A stretch of 64,000 nt of DNA from Gloeobacter morelensis MG652769 (GTDB lineage Bacteria; Cyanobacteriota; Cyanobacteriia; Gloeobacterales; Gloeobacteraceae): contig NZ_CP063845.1 of assembly GCF_021018745.1 (NCBI RefSeq), positions 2,108,001-2,172,000 on the forward strand. The letters are read 5' to 3'. Within the stretch, counting starts at the first letter, position 1; each line of letters begins with the position of its first letter. Positions 24,776 to 34,465 of the stretch are shown piece after piece. Below the pieces are notes generated by a model. The model searched no databases, was not told the origin of the DNA, and worked only from the letters and a program-made list of their open reading frames with translations. The position numbers and the translations under genes were made by a program.

Positions 24776-26596
24776 ATGGTGAAGTTCCTGCCCAAGTTGA
24801 ACCTGCGCCGCTTCGAGACGCCGCGGCTGTTGTTTCGGGGAGTCGATCGCCGGCCTTTGTACTTGGGCATCGGCTCGATGTTCCTCTCTTCGCTGTTTGA
24901 CGGGTTGACCATTGCGCTGTTGATCCCGTTTTTGAAGCTGGTGCTGGGGGAGATCGACACCTTCACCCTGCCGGATCTCGGTTGGACGGCATCTTTGAAC
25001 CAGTGGCTGCAGGCACAGGGCAAAGACACGACCGTCGGCCTGTGCACCGTCGTCCTGGTATGTTCGCTGTGCCTGAAGGCCTACTTTTTCTTCGCCGCCA
25101 AGGAGCAAACCACCGGCTACGAAGAGGCGGCTACCCACGCGCTGCGCAGGCGGCTATTCACTAACTACCTCTACGCGCCGACCCGCTTTTACGACACGAC
25201 CAAACTCGGCACCGTCACCAACAATTTGCAAATGGAGGTGGTCTATGTCGGCAACACGCTGGGCTATGCCTCGGTGTGCATGATCAGCGTCCTGACTCTG
25301 CTGGCCTATATCGCCACGCTGCTGGTCGTCTCCTGGAAGCTGACGCTGGTGATTGTAGTGTTGATCTCAGTCATTGCTTACGCGATGTCTTTGTACCTGC
25401 GCTCGCTGCGCAAGTACGGCGATCGGGTCATCGAACTCGGGCGCGTGCTGAGTGTGCGCATTCTTGAAACCCTCTCGGGTATCCGCGTCGTCAAGGCCTT
25501 CGGCACCGAAAAATTTGAACAGGAGCGCTTCTCGGCATTTTCCAACGAGTACCGCACCGCCCGTATGGAGCTGCGCGCCAAACAGCACGTCGTCGAACCG
25601 CTGACAGAACTGGCCACCCTCGGTAGCGGCATGCTCATCCTGGCGGGTGCCTACGTGTTTCTCATCCAGCAGGGCTTGCTCAATACGGCCGAATTGATGC
25701 TCTTTATGCTGGTGCTCATCCGCAGCGTGCCGGTCACCCGGCGCATCAACAACGCCCGCGGCTATATCCTGGAGAACCTTTCAGCCTTTGCCAAAGTGGC
25801 CGAGGGGCTGAGGCTCAACGAGCAGTTCCCGCTGGCCACGGGCCACCTCCCCTTTGAAGGGCTGACGCGGGCCATCCGTTTTCGCCAGGTGGGCTTCTCC
25901 TACAACGGCCGCTCCGAGGTCTTGCGCGACTTCGATCTCGAAGTGCCCCAGGGGCAGACCGTGGCGCTGGTGGGGGCTTCGGGGGCGGGCAAATCCACCG
26001 TCGCCTCCCTGTTGCCCCGCTTTTATGAGGTCACCAGCGGGTCCATCGAAATCGACGGGCTCGACATCCGCGAACTCGATCCCATCTCGCTTAGGCACCA
26101 TATCGGCATTGTCAGCCAGGACACTTATATATTCAATGCGACCGTCTTCGAGAACATCGCCTACGGTCTGCCCGAAGCGACGCCGGAGCAAGTGCGCGAA
26201 GCGGCGCTGTTGGCCAACGCCCACGAATTTATCCAGCACCTGCCCGAGGGTTACCAGACTTTCGTGGGGGATCGGGGCGTGCAGTTGTCCGGCGGCCAGC
26301 GCCAGCGCCTGTCGATCGCCCGCACGCTGCTTCGCAATCCGGAAATCTTGATTCTCGATGAGGCGACCTCGGCTCTCGACTCGCAGTCGGAGGCGCTTGT
26401 GCAGGAAGCCATCGAGCGGCTGCGCTTCAATCGCACGGTGATCGTCATTGCCCACCGCCTCTCGACGGTCCGCAACGCCGACAAAATCGTCGTCATGGAA
26501 AAAGGCCGCATCGTCGAGGCGGGCGAGCACGCCCAATTGCTTGCCCAGCGGGGGGCCTACTGGTCCTTCCACAATCTGCAGACTGTCGCACGATAA
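24776..26596 (+). CDS. ABC transporter (fused membrane/ATPase half-transporter, MsbA/PglK-like)
   Basis: A 606-residue half-transporter. Residues of about 1-310 hold six transmembrane helices. The ATPase domain has Walker A VGASGAGKST, Q-loop VSQDTYIF, signature LSGGQRQRLSIART, Walker B ILILDEATSALD and the switch His in IVIAHRLSTVRNADK. ATG at 24776 is preceded by AGGA. Its place between glycosyltransferases and the absence of any Wzx flippase in the window suggest it flips the lipid-linked oligosaccharide, as PglK does in N-glycosylation. That function is an inference from context. Confidence 0.9.
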   Translation: MVKFLPKLNLRRFETPRLLFRGVDRRPLYLGIGSMFLSSLFDGLTIALLIPFLKLVLGEIDTFTLPDLGWTASLNQWLQAQGKDTTVGLCTVVLVCSLCLKAYFFFAAKEQTTGYEEAATHALRRRLFTNYLYAPTRFYDTTKLGTVTNNLQMEVVYVGNTLGYASVCMISVLTLLAYIATLLVVSWKLTLVIVVLISVIAYAMSLYLRSLRKYGDRVIELGRVLSVRILETLSGIRVVKAFGTEKFEQERFSAFSNEYRTARMELRAKQHVVEPLTELATLGSGMLILAGAYVFLIQQGLLNTAELMLFMLVLIRSVPVTRRINNARGYILENLSAFAKVAEGLRLNEQFPLATGHLPFEGLTRAIRFRQVGFSYNGRSEVLRDFDLEVPQGQTVALVGASGAGKSTVASLLPRFYEVTSGSIEIDGLDIRELDPISLRHHIGIVSQDTYIFNATVFENIAYGLPEATPEQVREAALLANAHEFIQHLPEGYQTFVGDRGVQLSGGQRQRLSIARTLLRNPEILILDEATSALDSQSEALVQEAIERLRFNRTVIVIAHRLSTVRNADKIVVMEKGRIVEAGEHAQLLAQRGAYWSFHNLQTVAR

Positions 26597-26615
26597 ACCG
26601 CACTGGAACACCAAG

Positions 26616-27830
26616 ATGAGACGACCGATCTGGACCATTTTCTATCAGTTCGACCCGTGGGGTACCAGTATCGGCGGTATCCAGACCGCCATCCGCGCCT
26701 GCATCCGCTATGCCCCCGAAGTATTCGATCTGAGGCTGGTGGGGACCGCCGGCGACGATCGCCACCCGGTTGGTCGGTGGCGCGACGGCGAACTCGACGG
26801 GCGCCAGTTGCGGTTTTTGCCGCTGTTTGTGAGCGGTGACGACAACGTGCGCCGCAAGATCCCGACGACGCTCACCTACACCGCCGCCCTGCTGGGTAAG
26901 CGCATCGAAGGCGACTTTCTCCACTTTCATCGCCTGGAGCCGGCCCTCGCCGCCCGCGGCTGGAGCGGTGAAAAAACCTACTTCGTCCACAACGATGTGC
27001 GCGCCCAGATGCTCACCAGCGAGCGCAAGGACGCCTTACTGTGGCAGCGCTTTCCCAGCGGCTACTTCGCCCTTGAACGGCAGATCCTGGGGGATTTCGA
27101 TCAGATCCTCTCGTGCAACAGCGAGTCGACGACGTTCTACCGCGAGCGCTACCCACGGCTGGCCGGGCGCATCCACACCTTCCGCTATATGCTCGACACT
27201 TCGCTGTACCACCCGCCGGCTGCCGGGGAGGAGTCGGCCCAAAGCAGGGCGCTGGCCGCCCAGATGGGCCTGGAGCCGGACACCCGCTTTTTGCTGTTCG
27301 CCGGCCGCCTGCATGCCCAAAAAGATCCGCTGCTGCTCTTGCGGGCGGTGCGGGAACTGGACGAACCCGGGGTGCATCTGCTGATGGCCGGGGCGGGGGA
27401 GTTGGAGGCGGAGATCCGCCACACCGTCGGCGAGTTGGGACTGGCAGACCGGGTGAGCTTGCTCGGGCCGGTGCCCCGCGAGCGCATGGCGGTTCTGCAC
27501 CGCGCGAGCACGCTGGTGGTGCTCTCGAGCGTCTACGAGGGCCTGCCCCTGGTCGTGCTGGAGGCGCTTTCCTCCGGCAAGCCCGTGGTGAGCACCGCCA
27601 GCGGCGACACTCCGCGCATCCTCGTCTCCGGCAGCGGCCTGATTAGCCGGGAGCGCACCCCCACAGCCCTCGCCGATGCCCTGCGCACCGTGCTGCACTA
27701 TCCGAGCGCCTTCCCGGCCGAGCGCTGTTTGGAGGCGGCTCGACCCTACCAGGCGCGCACCGTCGTCGGTGAACTGGCGAGCGAAATGCTTGACCGCTTT
27801 CAAACACGCCGCACCGTCGGCGCCGCCTAA
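26616..27830 (+). CDS. Family 4 glycosyltransferase
   Basis: A 404-residue GT-B enzyme starting at ATG 26616. The donor half contains FLLFAGRLHAQKDPLLLLRA, the loop VSLLGPVPRERMAVLHRAST, and the conserved SSVYEGLPLVVLEALSSGKP, then VVSTASGDTPRIL. The N-terminal half has WGTSIGGIQTAIRACIRYAP, the glycine-rich acceptor loop. It is the second of three consecutive or near-consecutive GT4 genes, which suggests an oligosaccharide of several different sugars. Confidence 0.9.
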   Translation: MRRPIWTIFYQFDPWGTSIGGIQTAIRACIRYAPEVFDLRLVGTAGDDRHPVGRWRDGELDGRQLRFLPLFVSGDDNVRRKIPTTLTYTAALLGKRIEGDFLHFHRLEPALAARGWSGEKTYFVHNDVRAQMLTSERKDALLWQRFPSGYFALERQILGDFDQILSCNSESTTFYRERYPRLAGRIHTFRYMLDTSLYHPPAAGEESAQSRALAAQMGLEPDTRFLLFAGRLHAQKDPLLLLRAVRELDEPGVHLLMAGAGELEAEIRHTVGELGLADRVSLLGPVPRERMAVLHRASTLVVLSSVYEGLPLVVLEALSSGKPVVSTASGDTPRILVSGSGLISRERTPTALADALRTVLHYPSAFPAERCLEAARPYQARTVVGELASEMLDRFQTRRTVGAA

Positions 27831-27855
27831 TCCCCTTTCACCTCTTCTCCTTACC

Positions 27856-29040
27856 ATGAAAATCGCCGTCATCGGTTCGAAGGGCCTGCCCGCCGCCCAG
27901 GGCGGTATCGAGCGCCACTGCGAAGAGATTTACTCGCGGCTGGTGCGCCTTGGCCACGCGGTGGATATCTACGCCCGCGCCACTTACACCCGCCCGGCCG
28001 CCGCCGGCCACTACGAGTGCCAGGGGGTGCGGGTGTTTCCGCTGCCCGGGGTGCCCCTCAAAGGGGTCGATGCCCTGTGGACTTCGGCGGTGGGCACGCT
28101 GTTCGCTTGCCTGCGCCGCTACGACATCGTCCACTTCCACGCTGTCGGACCGGCGCTCTTTAGCGCTCTGCCCCGTTGGCTCTCACCGGCGCGGGTGGTG
28201 GTCACCTGCCACGGCCTCGACTGGCAGCGCTCCAAGTGGAGCCGCGCGGCGAGCGCTTTGTTGCACCAGGGGGAGCGCAACGGCGTGCACTTCGCCCACG
28301 AACTGATTGTCGTCTCCCAGGAACTGCAGTCGTACTTTGCCGCCACCTACGGCCGCACGCCGGTGTACATCCCCAATGCCGCCGCCAGCATCTGCGAGTC
28401 CGACCCGGATTTTCCGTTTGTCGCTTCGCTGGACCTGTGCCCGGGGCGCTACTTGCTGTTTGTAGGTCGGCTGGTGCCCGAGAAGCGGCCCGACCTGCTC
28501 ATCGAAGCGTTCAAAGCGCTCAAGCCGGAGGGATGGCAGCTGGTGATCGTGGGCGGCAGCAGCGATACCGGCGCCTACGCCGCCGAACTGGCCCGCCTAG
28601 GCGGGGGCGGGGGTGTACATTTTTGCGGCCAGTTGGGGGGGGCGAATCTGGCGGAGATGATCCGCGGGGCGGGGCTTTTTGTGCTGCCTTCGGATCTGGA
28701 GGGGCTGCCGCTGGTGATGCTCGAAGCGATGCAGGAGTGCGTGCCCGTCGTCGCCAGCGACCTGCCGGTCCACCAGCAACTTACCTACGGCGGCCGGGGC
28801 CTGCTCTTTGCGGCCGGGGACGCCGAAGCCTGCCGCAACAGCCTGCAGTGGGCCATCGAGCACCCCCAGCAACTGGCGGCCATGGCCCGCAGCGCCCGGC
28901 GCTACGTGCGCGTCCACCACGACTGGGACCGCATCGCCGAGCAGACGCTGCAGGTTTACCGGACGCTGCTGGAGCGCGTCCGGCCGGAGCCGATCCGGCT
29001 GTCGGTCCAGACCGACGCGCCGTCCGGGCTCAACAAATAG
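27856..29040 (+). CDS. Family 4 glycosyltransferase (rhamnosyl/galactosyl type)
   Basis: A 394-residue GT-B enzyme. The opening MKIAVIGSKGLPAAQGGIER is the DUF1972-like start seen in capsule and cellulosome rhamnosyl- and galactosyl-type transferases. The donor half has LLFVGRLVPEKRPDLLIEAF and LPSDLEGLPLVMLEAMQECV. ATG at 27856 lies 25 bases after the previous stop. It is likely the third chain-extending enzyme; the sugar is unknown. Confidence 0.88.
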   Translation: MKIAVIGSKGLPAAQGGIERHCEEIYSRLVRLGHAVDIYARATYTRPAAAGHYECQGVRVFPLPGVPLKGVDALWTSAVGTLFACLRRYDIVHFHAVGPALFSALPRWLSPARVVVTCHGLDWQRSKWSRAASALLHQGERNGVHFAHELIVVSQELQSYFAATYGRTPVYIPNAAASICESDPDFPFVASLDLCPGRYLLFVGRLVPEKRPDLLIEAFKALKPEGWQLVIVGGSSDTGAYAAELARLGGGGGVHFCGQLGGANLAEMIRGAGLFVLPSDLEGLPLVMLEAMQECVPVVASDLPVHQQLTYGGRGLLFAAGDAEACRNSLQWAIEHPQQLAAMARSARRYVRVHHDWDRIAEQTLQVYRTLLERVRPEPIRLSVQTDAPSGLNK

Positions 29041-29085
29041 TTGCGCTCCAGGTTCACTCCCTACCCGTTTTGGCTGGTATATCCG

Positions 29086-30039
29086 ATGGCTCATACCCAA
29101 ACTGACTCCGCGCGCACCGAGGCCGGTGTGCTTCCAAATCTGGTGATTGCCGGTGTGATGAAAGCCGGAACCACTTCGCTGCATACGTACATGGCCCAGC
29201 ACCCTGAGGTGTGCGCTTCGAGCAAAAAGGAGACCTGCTACTTTCTGCCGCTGCGCTACGACAAACCCGTCGCTCCCATCGAGCAGTACCACTTCAACTT
29301 CAAGCACTACAGCGGCGAGCGCTACGTGATGGAGGCGACCCCCGGCTACTTCGACGGCGGGCGCAAGGTAGCCCAGGCCGTCAAGGACACCCTGGGACAT
29401 ACCCGGGTGATTGTCGTGTTGCGCGAGCCGGTGGAGCGATTGTTTTCGTTCTATAACTTCGAGAAGGCAATGTTTTTTCTCGAGGCCGATATCGATTTCG
29501 ATCGCTATATCGAAGCGTGCGTGGCGATGCCCGACGAGCAGGTCCGTATCCAGACCAACCACAGGTTCTGGGGGGTGCGCGGCGGCTTTTACGCCGACTA
29601 TCTGCAGGATTGGTACGACGTGTTCGGCGACGATTTGCGGGTCTACTTTTTTGACAATCTCAAATGCAACCCACTCGCACTTCTGGGTGAGATTTATACC
29701 TGGCTCGGCATCGAATCTGTTGCCCCTGCTGCGCTCACCGTCGAAAACAAAACTGTCAACTATAAAAATGCTTTCCTGCACAAAGCGGCGCTCCAGTGGA
29801 ACCGCAAGTTCGAGCGATTTTTGCGATCCTATCCATTTCTCAAAGACGCCCTGCGCCGAGTGTACTTCAGCTTTAACGGCCAACCTTTTGAAGAACACAT
29901 GTCGCAGGCGGCCCGCGCCCGTCTGCAGGCGATTTATGCCCCCTACAATCAGAGGTTGGCGGCTATGTTGAGGCATCGCGGCTACACTACTCTGCCCGAT
30001 TGGCTTGCCCCCGCCAGAGCGGCGCACCGCCAAACATGA
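29086..30039 (+). CDS. Sulfotransferase (PAPS-dependent)
   Basis: A 317-residue cytoplasmic sulfotransferase that uses PAPS to sulfate a sugar. The phosphosulfate-binding loop is IAGVMKAGTTSLHTYMAQHP, and the 3'-phosphate motif is RVIVVLREPVERLFSFYNFE. I chose ATG at 29086 over the upstream in-frame TTG 29041, whose translation gives no family match. Its position among glycosyltransferases suggests a sulfated exopolysaccharide, as known for several cyanobacterial polymers. Target position and sugar are unknown. Confidence 0.87.
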   Translation: MAHTQTDSARTEAGVLPNLVIAGVMKAGTTSLHTYMAQHPEVCASSKKETCYFLPLRYDKPVAPIEQYHFNFKHYSGERYVMEATPGYFDGGRKVAQAVKDTLGHTRVIVVLREPVERLFSFYNFEKAMFFLEADIDFDRYIEACVAMPDEQVRIQTNHRFWGVRGGFYADYLQDWYDVFGDDLRVYFFDNLKCNPLALLGEIYTWLGIESVAPAALTVENKTVNYKNAFLHKAALQWNRKFERFLRSYPFLKDALRRVYFSFNGQPFEEHMSQAARARLQAIYAPYNQRLAAMLRHRGYTTLPDWLAPARAAHRQT

Positions 30040-30160
30040 CCATTGCTTTGATGTTTGTGCCTGTTTTGCCAGTGCATTCCGCCCAGTGAAAATCAGTCTC
30101 TGTCTTCCGGCCGGTGATTCTTCCATTCCACCCGATCGCTTGCTTGCAGGAGAACCTTCC

Positions 30161-31099
30161 ATGGATCAACGTCGCATCCCCCGAGTTACCATCGGCGTTC
30201 CAGTTTACAACGGCGCCGATTATCTTGAACAGGCCCTTGAATCGGTTATCAACCAGACTTTTACAGACCTCGATATTATCCTCCTGGACAACGGCTCCAC
30301 CGACCGGACGCCGGAAATTTGCCGCGTTTACGCCGAACGTGACAAGCGCATCCGCCTCTACCGCAGTGACACCAATCTCGGAGCCGCCTACAGCCAGAGT
30401 GAAGTAGTCCGCCTTAGCAACAGCGAATACTTCAAATGGGCGCACCACGACGATGTCTGCGCTCCTACCCTCATCGAGCGCTGCGTGGAGGTGCTCGACC
30501 GCCAACCGGGCGTGGTTGTCTGCTACGCGAGCACCTGCTTCATCGACGCCCAGGGCCACCCGATCAAAGACGACCGGGTGCACTTCGACTGCCACTCACA
30601 GCACTCCCACACCCGTTTCCGGCATGTGTTGCACTGTTTCTACCGGCAATCGGCCTTCAGCAATCCGCTGTTCGGGCTGATGCGTACAGCGGCCCTCAAG
30701 CAGACCCGGCTGATTGCCAGCTATCCGTCTTCCGACCGGGTGATGCTTGCCGAACTGGCTCTGTACGGCGAATATTACGAGTTGCCCGAGCGGCTATTTT
30801 TCCGCCGGGATCATCCCCAGCGCTCCGTGCTCGCCCACCGCACCATCCGCGAGGTGGACAAGTGGTTCAATCCGAATCAGAAAGACCGCATCCTCCCGGT
30901 GAACTGGGTGTGGCTCGGGGAGTACCTCAAATCGGTGCACCGCGCCCGCATGAACGCCTTCGAACGGCTGGCCTGCTACATGCATATGTGCGAGTGGAGC
31001 CTCTGGAACGGTAAGGGGCTGGTGCGGGATTTGCTCACCCAGGTGCCGCAGGCCGCCTTGAAAAAAGTCGCAGGGCTCACCGGCTCGCTGTTTGGCTGA
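30161..31099 (+). CDS. Family 2 glycosyltransferase
   Basis: A 312-residue GT-A enzyme. ATG at 30161 follows AGGAGA, which rules out the longer upstream frame. The donor domain shows TIGVPVYNGADYLEQALESV, then LDNGSTDRTPEIC and the acidic pair in FKWAHHDDVCAPTLIERC. The C-terminal part is rich in aromatic and basic residues, with no clear transmembrane helix. It overlaps nothing and lies 38 bases before a secreted protein of unknown function. Confidence 0.88.
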   Translation: MDQRRIPRVTIGVPVYNGADYLEQALESVINQTFTDLDIILLDNGSTDRTPEICRVYAERDKRIRLYRSDTNLGAAYSQSEVVRLSNSEYFKWAHHDDVCAPTLIERCVEVLDRQPGVVVCYASTCFIDAQGHPIKDDRVHFDCHSQHSHTRFRHVLHCFYRQSAFSNPLFGLMRTAALKQTRLIASYPSSDRVMLAELALYGEYYELPERLFFRRDHPQRSVLAHRTIREVDKWFNPNQKDRILPVNWVWLGEYLKSVHRARMNAFERLACYMHMCEWSLWNGKGLVRDLLTQVPQAALKKVAGLTGSLFG

Positions 31100-31137
31100 T
31101 ACCCATCAAAAACCCTCACGCACAAGGAGCTCACGCC

Positions 31138-32601
31138 ATGCGCAAAGCACTGGCTGGGGCGGTGATCGCGGCGGCGAGCCTCATCGCCGCCGGGGCCTAC
31201 GCCCAAAAACTGATTGTCCCCACCCCGCCCACCCCGCCCAAAGCGCCCGAAGCTCCCGGTAGTGCCCTGCTGCAGGCCTTAGGGCCGCCGCCGGCCCCCG
31301 TCGTCACCCTCGGACCGGCGCCGGAAAAGCCCGGTTTTTCGGCCGAACTGGGCACTTACCCGATCCAGCCCACCTCCCGCACCCGCTCGGCGCAGGAGAT
31401 CTTCGAGCGCACTAAACCCGATTTTCCCCTCGATCCCGAAATTGCTGCCGCCCGGCTGAAAATCGTCCAGTTTTACAAAGACAACGGCTTCGATATCAGC
31501 CTCACTAGCCAGGAGACGATCCCGCTGTTGCCCCAAAACTGGAGCAAGCGCACCCCCGAGCCGCTCGCGGGGGACTACCGCATGCCCTACTCGGTCGATA
31601 GCCCCTTCTACCAGCGCATCCCCAAAAACTGGCCGAAGCTGGAATTTCCTGTCAAAGACTACTTCCAAACCAGCCACATCTCGACGCTGGGGCCGGTAGG
31701 CGACGGGTCCTTCGGCTACGGCATCGGCCTGGTGATTGGCCGCGCCGGCGATCCGGTGCGCCAGATCGAGCGGCGCGCCAAGATGCCTAAGCCGAAGATG
31801 AACCTGGAAAAAAACCGGCCCAACGGTCGGCTTTTGGGCCTGGAATGTCCGGTGCTCCACCGCGACCGGCGCTGGAACACCACCACGCGCATCCCGGATG
31901 CCGAGAATTTTCGCCTGGTCGGCAACAACGTCGCCGGCGTGGCGGCCTACGGGGTGCCGCGCAACGCCTTCGACCGCGTCGTCATCTGGATCGACGACGC
32001 CACCAAACAAGCGACCTACACTTGGCGCGCCTACGAGCAGTGCGACGATGCGACCCTGGGCACCCGAGCGGGCAACTGGACGGGCGATTACATCGTCACC
32101 GAGCAGCTGCCGGGTTTGGGCGACCGCGGCGGCGTCAATGCCGCCAACATGGCGGATCTGCCCAAGCTCATCCGCGAAGGGGAGTTGACCAACCCCAACG
32201 AACCGATCCGCCACGTCGTCGGGGGACCGTCGCGTGCCAGCGGCCGCAAACTGTGGAAGGCCGCCATCTACCCGGGCCGCAACTGGGATCACACCATCGA
32301 CGGGTTCAACGGCGGCTTGATCCCCTACGGCATGCTTCTGCAGCTCGATCCGAGCATCGACTTACAGAAGATGTACCGCGAAAAGAAACTGTCGCTGCCG
32401 GCGTTCCGGTTGCTGGAGGCGATGCAGAACTACGGCTGGATGTGCGACGACTCGGGCCGGCGGGACATGGACTTTAAAGGCCAGCTCAGCAACCGGGAAC
32501 TGGAGCCCTACGGCGGCCGCTACGGCGTCTCCGAAGAAGTGATCAAGGTAGTCAAAGACGCCAAATTGTACATCGTTGCACCGCTGGTCAAGCGCGGTTG
32601 A
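31138..32601 (+). CDS. Secreted protein of unknown function with LDPSIDL/LLEAMQNYG motifs
   Basis: A 487-residue exported protein. A signal peptide MRKALAGAVIAAASLIAAGA, then YAQK, is followed by a proline-rich stretch (residues of about 28-50). The main body ends with YGMLLQLDPSIDLQKMYRE, RLLEAMQNYGWMCDDSGRRD. The LDPSVD and QNYG patterns recall a family of secreted actinobacterial and cyanobacterial proteins; I know no function for it. It is the only clearly secreted protein inside the glycosyltransferase row, so it may act on the finished polymer or cell surface. Nothing in it marks it as a lyase or hydrolase. Confidence 0.7.
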   Translation: MRKALAGAVIAAASLIAAGAYAQKLIVPTPPTPPKAPEAPGSALLQALGPPPAPVVTLGPAPEKPGFSAELGTYPIQPTSRTRSAQEIFERTKPDFPLDPEIAAARLKIVQFYKDNGFDISLTSQETIPLLPQNWSKRTPEPLAGDYRMPYSVDSPFYQRIPKNWPKLEFPVKDYFQTSHISTLGPVGDGSFGYGIGLVIGRAGDPVRQIERRAKMPKPKMNLEKNRPNGRLLGLECPVLHRDRRWNTTTRIPDAENFRLVGNNVAGVAAYGVPRNAFDRVVIWIDDATKQATYTWRAYEQCDDATLGTRAGNWTGDYIVTEQLPGLGDRGGVNAANMADLPKLIREGELTNPNEPIRHVVGGPSRASGRKLWKAAIYPGRNWDHTIDGFNGGLIPYGMLLQLDPSIDLQKMYREKKLSLPAFRLLEAMQNYGWMCDDSGRRDMDFKGQLSNRELEPYGGRYGVSEEVIKVVKDAKLYIVAPLVKRG

Positions 32602-32626
32602 GTTCTTTTTCCACGAGGTCCTACCT

Positions 32627-33469
32627 GTGAAATCCTCTGCTGATGCGGTGGTCACCGTACTGCTATTTGCGCGCGACCGTCCGCACTTTCTGCCCCATAC
32701 CCTGCGCTCGGTCGCACTGCAGACGGAGCGGCGCTGGCGGCTGGTGCTCTCGGACAACTCCAGCGATCCGGCCTGCGCCCGGACCAATGCCGAGATGACC
32801 CGCCAATTTGCCGAAGCCCACCCGCACCACGAGGTGGTCTACATCCGCCGCAGCGGCCAACTGACGATCATGGAGCACTTTCAGGCGGGACTGCAGGAGG
32901 TGGAGACGCCCTTCATGGCCGTCCACAACGACGACGACATCTGGATGCCCCACCACCTGGGGCAGGCGCTCGCCTGGCTCGAAGGCGGCGAGGACCGCGG
33001 CATGACTGCGAGCGATGCGGTGATCATCGACGCCGACGGTCACGAAAAAGGTCAATTTCTCAATTGGGTGCTCGCGCCCCGCGAGGACGCCTGGTGGCAA
33101 TGGATCGCTATCTGGCTTTCCACTTACCCTTCCCACTACGGCAACTGGCCCGGCTTTGTGCTGCGCACACCGCTCATCCGGCAATTGCCCAATATCGACA
33201 ACAAACTCACCGATGCGGCGGCGATCATCTGGTGCGCTCTGCAGGGCTACCGCATCAAAGGCTTCGATGTCCCTTCTTACTACTACCGGATCCACAACCT
33301 GTCGGTCACCAAGACCGGTACGCACCTGCTCATCGAAAAGCACCGGCTGATCATCTGGCTGGCCAAGCACCATTTCTTGCAGCTGACCCGTCTGTACGGT
33401 CCTTTCCCATTACTGACCGTCAAGGCCGCCCTCGCCTTGCGGATCAAGTACAAGCGCGCCCTTGCCTGA
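32627..33469 (+). CDS. Family 2 glycosyltransferase
   Basis: A 280-residue GT-A enzyme starting at GTG 32627 after GAGG; an upstream in-frame start adds residues without family match. The N-terminal VTVLLFARDRPHFLPHTLRS, LVLSDNSSDPA and PFMAVHNDDDIWMPHHLGQA show the nucleotide-sugar pocket and acidic motif. It lies 25 bases after the secreted protein and 9 bases before the next family 2 enzyme. Confidence 0.82.
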   Translation: MKSSADAVVTVLLFARDRPHFLPHTLRSVALQTERRWRLVLSDNSSDPACARTNAEMTRQFAEAHPHHEVVYIRRSGQLTIMEHFQAGLQEVETPFMAVHNDDDIWMPHHLGQALAWLEGGEDRGMTASDAVIIDADGHEKGQFLNWVLAPREDAWWQWIAIWLSTYPSHYGNWPGFVLRTPLIRQLPNIDNKLTDAAAIIWCALQGYRIKGFDVPSYYYRIHNLSVTKTGTHLLIEKHRLIIWLAKHHFLQLTRLYGPFPLLTVKAALALRIKYKRALA

Positions 33470-33478
33470 GGTGGAGCG

Positions 33479-34417
33479 ATGCCCAAAGTCTCTGTGGTGA
33501 TTCCGGCATTTAACGCCCTGCGCTATCTGCCCCGGACCGTGGATAGCGCCCTTGCCCAGTCGTTCGGCGATTTTGAGGTACTTATCGTCGACGACGAGAG
33601 CACCGATGGGACCGCCGACTGGGTGCGCACGATCGCCGATCGGCGCGTGCGGCTGCTGGAACAAAAAAACCAGGGCGCGGCGGCCGCCCGCAACGCGGGC
33701 ATCCGTCAAGCCCGAGGCGAATACATCGCCTTTTTGGACGCGGACGATCTGTGGGAACCCGCCAAACTGGAGCGCCAAGTCGCTTGCCTGGACGCCCGTC
33801 CGGAGGTGGGAGTGGTCTACACCTGGGTGCGGGTGATCGATCAAGACGGCGAGCCCACCGGCAGCCTCTATCGCCCCGGCGACGAGGGAAGGATCTGGCC
33901 GCAGCTGGTGCGGGTCAACAACATCTACCCCAGCGCGGCCATGGTGCGGCGACAGTGCTTCGAGCGCGTCGGGCTTTTTGATCTCGAATTGCGCTTTGCG
34001 GAGGACTGGGAGATGTGGCTGCGCATCGCAGCCGATTATGCCTTTGCGGTCTTGCGCGAGCCGTTGATGCGCTATCGGCGCCATCCCCAGTGCAAATCCA
34101 AAAAAAGTTCAGAAGCCGGCTTGCTCAAGGTGATGGACAAAGCCTTCGAGCGCGGACCTGAGCACCTGCAGCATCTGAAGGCGGAGTGTTACGGACGTAT
34201 CTACCTGTATCTGGGCTGGAAAGCCCTGGAGCGCGGCGAGAGTGTCGAAGCCTGGAACTGGCGCAGCCGCGCGGTAGCTTACTGCCCGCGGCTGTGGCGA
34301 TGCTCCCCGAGCCTACGGCTCACCGCCGCCATTGCCATGCAGCAGTATTTGTCCGCCGACACCTACCGCGAAGTCGCCACCTTTGCCCGGAAACTGCGTT
34401 CTATCCTTTCACCTTAA
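33479..34417 (+). CDS. Family 2 glycosyltransferase
   Basis: A 312-residue GT-A enzyme. ATG at 33479 follows GGTGGAG. The donor domain contains KVSVVIPAFNALRYLPRTVD, LIVDDESTDGTADWV, and the DxD-like AFLDADDLWEPAKLERQVA. The acceptor part has FAEDWEMWLRIAADYAF (ED motif). Cytoplasmic, with no transmembrane helix. It is one of a cluster of family 2 enzymes around the secreted protein. Confidence 0.9.
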   Translation: MPKVSVVIPAFNALRYLPRTVDSALAQSFGDFEVLIVDDESTDGTADWVRTIADRRVRLLEQKNQGAAAARNAGIRQARGEYIAFLDADDLWEPAKLERQVACLDARPEVGVVYTWVRVIDQDGEPTGSLYRPGDEGRIWPQLVRVNNIYPSAAMVRRQCFERVGLFDLELRFAEDWEMWLRIAADYAFAVLREPLMRYRRHPQCKSKKSSEAGLLKVMDKAFERGPEHLQHLKAECYGRIYLYLGWKALERGESVEAWNWRSRAVAYCPRLWRCSPSLRLTAAIAMQQYLSADTYREVATFARKLRSILSP

Positions 34418-34465
34418 CGGCTTCTCGAGTCCGTTTGGTGCAGGCCACAGCTATCGGAACTGTTT

